From positions 1-11,884 of the forward strand of contig JAHDWY010000064.1 in the NCBI GenBank assembly GCA_023384315.1: a stretch of DNA of 11,884 nt, written 5' to 3'. The translations under genes and the position numbers were made by a program. Every line of letters starts with the position of its first letter. Positions within the stretch are counted from its first letter, which is position 1. Below the pieces are notes generated by a model. It was not told the origin of the DNA. It did not search any database and worked only from the letters and a program-made list of their open reading frames with translations. This DNA is from Candidatus Hydrogenedentota bacterium (lineage in GTDB: Bacteria; Hydrogenedentota; Hydrogenedentia; Hydrogenedentales; SLHB01). Shown piece by piece: positions 7,592-11,884 of this stretch.

Positions 7592-7998
7592 TACGATATC
7601 TCCTTGATGATTCCTGAAACGCAACCATTGCGCTTCACACCCAATACCCAGTCCAACGGGCATAAAAAGAACGAACGACTAAGCATGCGCGTGCTTCGGA
7701 GGAGAAGGCGGCTTATCGGAAGATTCACGAGCGGCAGCCCCGTCCGGGAAGCCGATTTTCCCGAACAGACTGACGGCACCCACCGGCATTCTCCGTCGTG
7801 CGAGACTCACTTGCCTTGCAAAACCATGGTACGCTGTAAACGGTAATCTGTCAACCGAACCGATTAAGAATGTGGAGGCGTTTGTGGCGGACCGCCTTGT
7901 TGCCGGCGGTCAGGAGCGCTGCGAACGCATAAACGCCCCGAAGGGGGCGAACCCTTCGGGGCGTTTGGGTGGTCTCAGAAAACCCAATCTACGTGAGA
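7592..7998. other. Intergenic region between the two pseudopilin genes
   Basis: These 407 bases hold the leader of pseudopilin 1 (right of 7591) and the terminator of pseudopilin 2 (7931-7966). No convincing gene is present. A second inverted repeat, GACCGCC (7890-7896) with GGCGGTC (7905-7911) around an 8-base loop, lies 20 nt beyond the terminator stem. I could not identify a clear promoter for pseudopilin 1; no good -35/-10 or -24/-12 pair stands out. Confidence 0.5.
7931..7966 (-). terminator. Intrinsic terminator after pseudopilin 2
   Basis: A perfect 15-bp stem (AAACGCCCCGAAGGG at 7931-7945, complement at 7952-7966) encloses a 6-base loop. It starts 32 nt after the stop of pseudopilin 2 on the minus strand. 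The stem itself ends in TTT and is followed by ATGCG, so the T-tract is short, and the A-rich other arm means it might work in both directions. It isolates pseudopilin 2 from pseudopilin 1. Confidence 0.82.
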
Positions 7999-9027
7999 TT
8001 AGGAACCTTCGTTAACCATCTGGTCGAACAAGGCGAAGCCGGCTTGGACCGGGGCCTCGGCGGCCGGGTACCGGATAAACTCGACGTGGCCATCCATGTA
8101 CAGGATGTTCGCGCCGCCCGGAACGTGGTTGAAGTCGGCGACGTTCGCGCTGAGCCGATCCCACATGGTGAAGATCTCGGACTGCGCCTTGGAGCTACCG
8201 GCCGGATTGTTGATATCGGTGATCATGAAGCGCTCCACACCTTCACGAAGGTGCAGGACGTTTTCACCGCCGGCGGTGCCAAGTGGCGCGCCAACATCGA
8301 TATCTTCCGACACGACAGCATTGAAGGCGGCAAAGTGCGCCGGATCCAAGGAACCGCCGGCGATCAGCGTGTAGGGACCTGCCACGCCACTGACGATTTC
8401 CTCGATCCACGCCATCGCCTGGGCCGGTCCGTCGCCGGTCACGCCGAACAAGGCCTGGGTCAGGGGACCTGCGGTCGCGGTCGGGTCGTCATCATTTACC
8501 TGGTCCCAGATGTACCCGGTATAGCCGTACGACGCGTCAACTGCGTTGGCACACGAACCGCCATGGCTGCAGCCCGCGCGCTGCGAGTGATACCGTGCGT
8601 CCTGCTGGCCGAAGTAATTCGCACCATCGACCGCCAAGGGCTGTGCAGGATGGCCGGACTCGCCGGTCCAACGCCATGCGCCACCGTCCGAGTCCGACGG
8701 GCATACCGTGACGTTTCCGTCCGTCAAGTATTCCGGATAGATGTCCGGGACCGACGGTCCGAAGTTGACGCCCACGTTGACGCCGTCTGGATCCGCGTCG
8801 GCAGGCAGGAAGGCCTTGAAGAAGACATCGGGGAACTTCTCGCCCTTCGATTCGTTCGTGTACATCTTGAGCACGATGCCCATTTGTTTCAGGTTGTTCT
8901 GGCAACTGGCGCGGCGGGCAGCTTCGCGCGCTCGTGCCAATGCCGGCAGCAGGATGGCCGCCAAGATACCGATGATGGCAATTACGACCAACAATTCAAT
9001 CAGCGTAAAGCCGTGTTTCCGTGTCAT
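7999..9027 (-). CDS. Type II secretion/type IV pilin-like pseudopilin 2
   Basis: The 342-residue product begins MTRKHG followed by FTLIELLVVIA, a prepilin leader with expected cleavage after G6 and Glu at mature position 5. Residues 6-52 are identical to pseudopilin 1, and the C-terminal part (MITDINNPAG, NILYMDGHV) is closely similar. The central 200 residues are different and longer. They contain a DADPDG acidic loop (77-82) at nearly the same place as the EF-hand loop of pseudopilin 1, a Cys pair in GCSHGGSC, and YPEYLTD...CPSDSDG, which the two share. As in pseudopilin 1, the role should be as a membrane-anchored pilus or pseudopilus subunit with a family-specific head domain. ATG 9027 has AGGAG (9040-9036) 8 nt upstream. 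No pilus assembly ATPase, peptidase or platform gene is nearby, so the machinery must be encoded elsewhere. Confidence 0.93.
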   Translation of the reverse strand: MTRKHGFTLIELLVVIAIIGILAAILLPALARAREAARRASCQNNLKQMGIVLKMYTNESKGEKFPDVFFKAFLPADADPDGVNVGVNFGPSVPDIYPEYLTDGNVTVCPSDSDGGAWRWTGESGHPAQPLAVDGANYFGQQDARYHSQRAGCSHGGSCANAVDASYGYTGYIWDQVNDDDPTATAGPLTQALFGVTGDGPAQAMAWIEEIVSGVAGPYTLIAGGSLDPAHFAAFNAVVSEDIDVGAPLGTAGGENVLHLREGVERFMITDINNPAGSSKAQSEIFTMWDRLSANVADFNHVPGGANILYMDGHVEFIRYPAAEAPVQAGFALFDQMVNEGS

Positions 9028-9070
9028 GTTTCTGACTCCTGTGAAGTTTAAGAATGAGTACTACTCAACA

Positions 9071-9101
9071 AACTACAAAGCATTTGTCACTGGTTGTAGT
9101 T
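9071..9101 (-). promoter_or_regulatory. Inverted repeat in the leader of pseudopilin 2
   Basis: AACTACAA (9071-9078) and its exact complement TTGTAGTT (9094-9101) flank 15 bases, 44-74 nt before the ATG of pseudopilin 2. The arms could form a long-loop stem in the mRNA leader or bind a dimeric regulator. The function is not known. Confidence 0.35.
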
Positions 9102-9145
9102 CCAGGATCCGATTCGCCTGCAGCGCATCACCTCCCTTCGGGGAC

Positions 9146-9168
9146 ACAACATTGTAGACAACGTTGTC
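9146..9168. repeat. Tandem ACAACRTTGT boxes (operator-like)
   Basis: ACAACATTGT at 9146-9155 is followed by ACAACGTTGT at 9158-9167, giving a 12-base period. Both have ACAA/TTGT arms. The second copy lies in the perfect 12-bp palindrome GACAACGTTGTC (9157-9168). They lie 119-140 nt upstream of the pseudopilin 2 start, a fitting place for an activator or repressor site; one helical turn plus about 1.5 bp between copies would put bound dimers nearly on one face. Confidence 0.45.
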
Positions 9169-9396
9169 ATTTGCGGAACCAAAGAGACTCATCTTTTACA
9201 GTGGATCGTTTGTTGGTCGCCTTGCTCCTGCCCTCTAAAACAGCACCCGACTCGTACAATAACCCCGGCTCTCGTACGAATGGGTGAACCTGCCCCCAGA
9301 ATACCGAGACCCAAGGGCAGCGCCACGCCCTTTACTGTACAAGGTTTTCTAGAATCTGGCAAGCCCTTTATTCGGGTCGTCGCCGGGGTCTCTCAG

Positions 9397-9425
9397 TTGA
9401 CACCGGCCGTTCTTGCCCGTAGGAT
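9397..9425 (+). promoter_or_regulatory. Sigma70-like promoter for the hydrolase operon
   Basis: TTGACA at 9397-9402 is a perfect -35 hexamer. After a 17-base spacer comes TAGGAT at 9420-9425, which matches the -10 consensus at four of six positions. Transcription would start near 9432, giving a leader of about 130 nt before the GTG start. It fits in spacing and direction, but the promoter preferences of this organism are unknown. Confidence 0.45.
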
Positions 9426-9564
9426 CGCGAACTGACTCGTTTCTAAGAACTTGCGCACGCTGCGGTGCGCCCCGTGCGAGCGGTCGAAGTGGTATTTGAT
9501 CTACCGCAAAAGGGAGCCCGAAATTCGAAATCCGCAACAGGATCAGCCAATTTGGAGACGTTAC

Positions 9565-10179
9565 GTGGACATTATTGCCTTGCCCATGACGCCGTTTGTG
9601 ACGAACTGCTATGTCCTGCGCGAGGGTGCGGCCGCCCTGGTCGTCGATCCGGGCGACCTAACCCCGGAACTCCTGGACGCCATTGACGGATATACTGTGA
9701 AGACCGTGGTCAACACGCACTGCCATTGCGATCATTGCGGTGGGAACGCGGCCGTACTCGAACATACGGGCGCGGAACTGGTCTGTCACGAAGCGGAACT
9801 ACCTTTGTTGCACTCACTGGAACGGCAGGGGATGATGTTTGGCGTGCCCTTTCCGCCCTCGCCGGAACCGGACCGGTTCCTGAACGCGGGCGATACCGTG
9901 GAGGTAGGATCCGTGAAACTGGACGTTCGACTCGCGCCAGGACACTCGCCGGGGCACCTCGTGCTCGTGGGCGACGGGTTCGTCGTTTCGGGCGATGTGT
10001 TGTTTGCCGGGTCCATCGGGCGCACGGACCTGCCAGGGGGCAACCATGCGCAGCTTTTGGAGTCAATTCGCACCCAACTGCTGACGTTGCCCGACGACAC
10101 CATCGTGTACAACGGGCACGGTCCTGAAACCACGATCGGCGTGGAGCGGCGCACCAACCCCTTTCTGGTGGGACTATGA
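9565..10179 (+). CDS. Metallo-beta-lactamase-fold hydrolase, glyoxalase II (GloC/YcbL)-like
   Basis: The 204-residue product is a complete metallo-beta-lactamase-fold hydrolase. The metal ligands are readable in order: H52, H54, D56 and H57 in THCHCDH, then H127 in GHSPGH, D144 in SGD, and H185 in NGHGP. The ending GHGPETTIGVERRTNPF is typical of the short GloC/YcbL type of hydroxyacylglutathione hydrolase, which lacks the C-terminal glutathione-binding domain of classical glyoxalase II. Such enzymes hydrolyse thioesters like S-lactoylglutathione in the cytoplasm, but many relatives have other substrates, so the reaction is not certain. The frame is open back to 9451. GTG at 9565 is chosen because GGAG (9554-9557) lies 7 nt before it and the family's N-terminal strand begins there. 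The stop overlaps the next start as ATGA. Confidence 0.92.
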   Translation: MDIIALPMTPFVTNCYVLREGAAALVVDPGDLTPELLDAIDGYTVKTVVNTHCHCDHCGGNAAVLEHTGAELVCHEAELPLLHSLERQGMMFGVPFPPSPEPDRFLNAGDTVEVGSVKLDVRLAPGHSPGHLVLVGDGFVVSGDVLFAGSIGRTDLPGGNHAQLLESIRTQLLTLPDDTIVYNGHGPETTIGVERRTNPFLVGL

Positions 10180-11884
10180 TAGAGGCCGCCGTACTTGTCG
10201 TCGCCTTTGCCACGAGTTCTATCCAGGTGACGTTGGCGCCCGACCAACCGGTGCCGTTTGTCTACACCGACGATCCGCTCATCGTGGAGTTCAAATCCGA
10301 AGCCGATACGCCGGTTACGGGGCATCTGGAGTTTACCGGTGATGACGGGGTGGTCACGCGCGTGGAAGTGCCGGCGGCGGCCCTTCGGGCAAACGGCAGC
10401 TTCTGGTTTCCCGTGCAAGGCGCGCCCTTCGAGAAAGGCCGGTACCAGACCCGCGTGATTCTGGACGCGGGCGGTGTCCGGGAGGAATCGGACCACGTCT
10501 TCTGCCGGATCGACCGGCCGGAGCGACCTTATCGTGCTCCGCTCTGCGTGCAGGTCGCCGCGCCGACCCCCGATTCACTGCTAGCTTTTCCGGGGATCCC
10601 GGTGCGCAATCTCCAATTCGAAACGAAATCGCCCGACGCCGCCGATGTGGCCAACCGGGCTGCCAAAGCGGGCTTTACGATTTCGTTATACAGCGATTTC
10701 GAGGGGACTACGGAATCGGATCTGGAGGCCGTCGCTGAGACTGTTGGCGATCGTGTCGTCGAATGGGTGCTCGACCCGGATTCCGACTTGGCTGCGTTCG
10801 AATCAGCGGTTGCGGGGATCCACCGGGGGGGGTGTCGCGCGCCCATCGTGGTGGCCGCGGACACGGACGACGAGTTTCGCGCGTATCTGGAGAGTGGCAG
10901 CGCTCCGCAGATTTCCGCGGTTGCGACTCCGTACCGCGCCGGTCAGATGGATGCGCTCGCGTCCCTGCGGCGGACCGCCGAGGAGGTCGGTCTCGAAGGA
11001 TTCCCGATTCACGCGACGCGCATCGATGAAGGCGTCGTGACAGATGAAAACGCCGGACCATCCACTGTCACGATGGTCGTGGAGGCAATTGAAGCGGGCG
11101 CGGCGCACTGCGAACTGAATTCGACCTTGCTCTATGGTGGAGGGACCTTCGGCAGCTCGTTCGTGGAAACGAGTGCGCTCGTCCGCCACCTCGACGGGGC
11201 TTCGTATGTTGGCCGAATGCCCCTCAGCGGAAGCGCCCGCGCGGCTGTGTTTCGGAAGAGAAATGAATGGCGAGTCGTGGCGTGGAACAGGGACGAAGCC
11301 GCGGAAATCTCGGTTCCGGTCGGGGACACGGAAGCGGTTTTCCACTATGACGACTGCAACAACCCGATGCCGGAAACGGCCGTGCAAGACGGCGTCGTTC
11401 GACTGACGCTCACGCGGGAACCTCACTATCTGGAAGGTCATTCGGGAGACGTCATTGCACTGGCGGCGCGTGACACGGCCCAGTCAGAAGCGCGCGCTTT
11501 CGTGGGGGATGACGCCTTTGGCGAAGCCCTGCCCGAAGAGGCCATTAATCTTGTGAAGGCGGTGGCTGATTCCGCCACGGGCCGCACGGATCGACTCACG
11601 TTCTTTGGGCTGTTACGGCTGTTTCCTTTCCTGGAGCAGCAATGGCACGATGGTGAGATTCCGCGGGAAACCGCCGTTCCGGCGATCGCTTCGCTGGCGC
11701 GGTTGGTCCGGTCCTTGTGCACGCTTGAACAGGAGGCGGACGAACCGTTCATAGAACTCCTCCAAGAAACGCTGGCCCGGTCCGGGGAGTATCAGTCCCA
11801 ATACTTGACGGGTGCCGGAGGCGCTGGCGATGGACGGGGACGCGCCGACTGGTTATCTTCCGAGATTAGCCGACTCATGGCGGA
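10176..11884 (+). CDS. Large protein, possibly secreted and glycosidase-like (runs off the right edge)
   Basis: The frame starts with ATG at 10176, overlapping the hydrolase stop by 4 nt, and stays open to the window edge for 569 full codons. The N-terminus is hydrophobic (residues 4-20) but lacks basic residues, so the export signal is weak. Residues about 20-112 look like a beta-sandwich. Residues about 120-340 alternate strands and helices like a barrel (VRNLQFETKS, VVEWVLDPDSD, FPIHATRIDEG). Residues 353-420 read like the small beta-domain that often ends glycoside hydrolases (AVFRKRNEWRVVAWNRD, then YDDCNNP and EPHYLEG). Beyond about 430 it is helical. I could not point to a certain pair of catalytic acids, so an enzyme activity is not claimed. 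A G8 run at 10825-10832 lies inside the frame. Translation is probably coupled to the hydrolase; coding is well supported by frame length and composition. Confidence 0.75.
   Translation, partial: MIEAAVLVVAFATSSIQVTLAPDQPVPFVYTDDPLIVEFKSEADTPVTGHLEFTGDDGVVTRVEVPAAALRANGSFWFPVQGAPFEKGRYQTRVILDAGGVREESDHVFCRIDRPERPYRAPLCVQVAAPTPDSLLAFPGIPVRNLQFETKSPDAADVANRAAKAGFTISLYSDFEGTTESDLEAVAETVGDRVVEWVLDPDSDLAAFESAVAGIHRGGCRAPIVVAADTDDEFRAYLESGSAPQISAVATPYRAGQMDALASLRRTAEEVGLEGFPIHATRIDEGVVTDENAGPSTVTMVVEAIEAGAAHCELNSTLLYGGGTFGSSFVETSALVRHLDGASYVGRMPLSGSARAAVFRKRNEWRVVAWNRDEAAEISVPVGDTEAVFHYDDCNNPMPETAVQDGVVRLTLTREPHYLEGHSGDVIALAARDTAQSEARAFVGDDAFGEALPEEAINLVKAVADSATGRTDRLTFFGLLRLFPFLEQQWHDGEIPRETAVPAIASLARLVRSLCTLEQEADEPFIELLQETLARSGEYQSQYLTGAGGAGDGRGRADWLSSEISRLMA

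Larger units (their letters stand above)
9028..9564. other. Long divergent intergenic region (537 bases)
   Basis: No gene is supported between pseudopilin 2 and the hydrolase gene; the open frames here are short and lack protein-like composition. The region should hold both divergent promoters. It contains the inverted repeat at 9071-9101, the tandem boxes at 9146-9168, a weak AAGGGC/GCCCTT hairpin at 9313-9332, and a sigma70-like promoter at 9397-9425. I see no tRNA or recognisable riboswitch. Confidence 0.6.

Noticed and set aside
7592..7860. Sigma54 (GG-N10-GC) promoter for pseudopilin 1
   Set aside because: Several GG dinucleotides occur but none has GC at the required distance within a TGGCAC/TTGC context.
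7870..7932. 20-codon plus-strand frame MWRRLWRTALLPAVRSAANA
   Set aside because: It looks faintly like a tiny membrane peptide, but there is no ribosome binding site at a proper distance and the end overlaps the terminator stem of pseudopilin 2.
7969..9051. 360-codon plus-strand open frame
   Set aside because: Mirror frame of pseudopilin 2; composition is that of a complement of a coding strand and it includes the terminator side of the gene.
9028..9564. tRNA or riboswitch in the long intergenic region
   Set aside because: No acceptor/T-arm pattern such as GGTTCGAATCC and no recognised aptamer consensus was seen; only short unrelated stems.

Overview
The window looks like a chromosomal segment of a free-living, GC-rich bacterium with a complex envelope. 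The two DUF1559/GspG-style pseudopilins, a secreted heparinase II/III-like polysaccharide lyase, and a putative secreted glycosidase-like protein together suggest a polysaccharide-degrading member of Hydrogenedentota or the Planctomycetes/Lentisphaerae sphere. That placement is inferred from protein style only; there is no rRNA, tRNA or marker gene here. No insertion sequence, phage gene, CRISPR array or plasmid function was seen.

Left part (1-4143). A truncated MFS transporter leaves the window on the minus strand. It is divergent from three plus-strand genes that look like one transcription unit: a secreted protein of unknown function (712-1881), a small stand-alone C39/papain-like cysteine peptidase (1920-2342), and a membrane-anchored MutS-like ATPase (2350-4143). 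The gaps between them are 38 and 7 nt.

Middle part (4219-9027, all minus strand). Read in the direction of transcription this is pseudopilin 2 (9027-7999), pseudopilin 1 (7591-6716) and a 775-residue DUF4962/heparinase II/III-type lyase (6546-4219). Each pseudopilin gene is followed by a long perfect-stem hairpin terminator, so the three genes are probably transcribed separately. The pseudopilins are identical over residues 6-52 and similar at the C-terminus, but unrelated in the middle. Their 5' regions hold palindromes and repeats that could be operators.

Right part (9565-11884). A GloC/YcbL-like metallo-beta-lactamase-fold hydrolase overlaps by 4 nt the start of a large protein that is open at the right edge. 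The second protein reads like a secreted beta-sandwich plus barrel-like carbohydrate-active protein, but I could not place it in a family with certainty.

No completely unknown multi-gene system stands out. The items most worth follow-up are the secreted protein / C39 peptidase / membrane MutS-like unit, the calcium-loop motifs in the variable regions of the paired pseudopilins, and the tandem ACAACRTTGT boxes upstream of pseudopilin 2.
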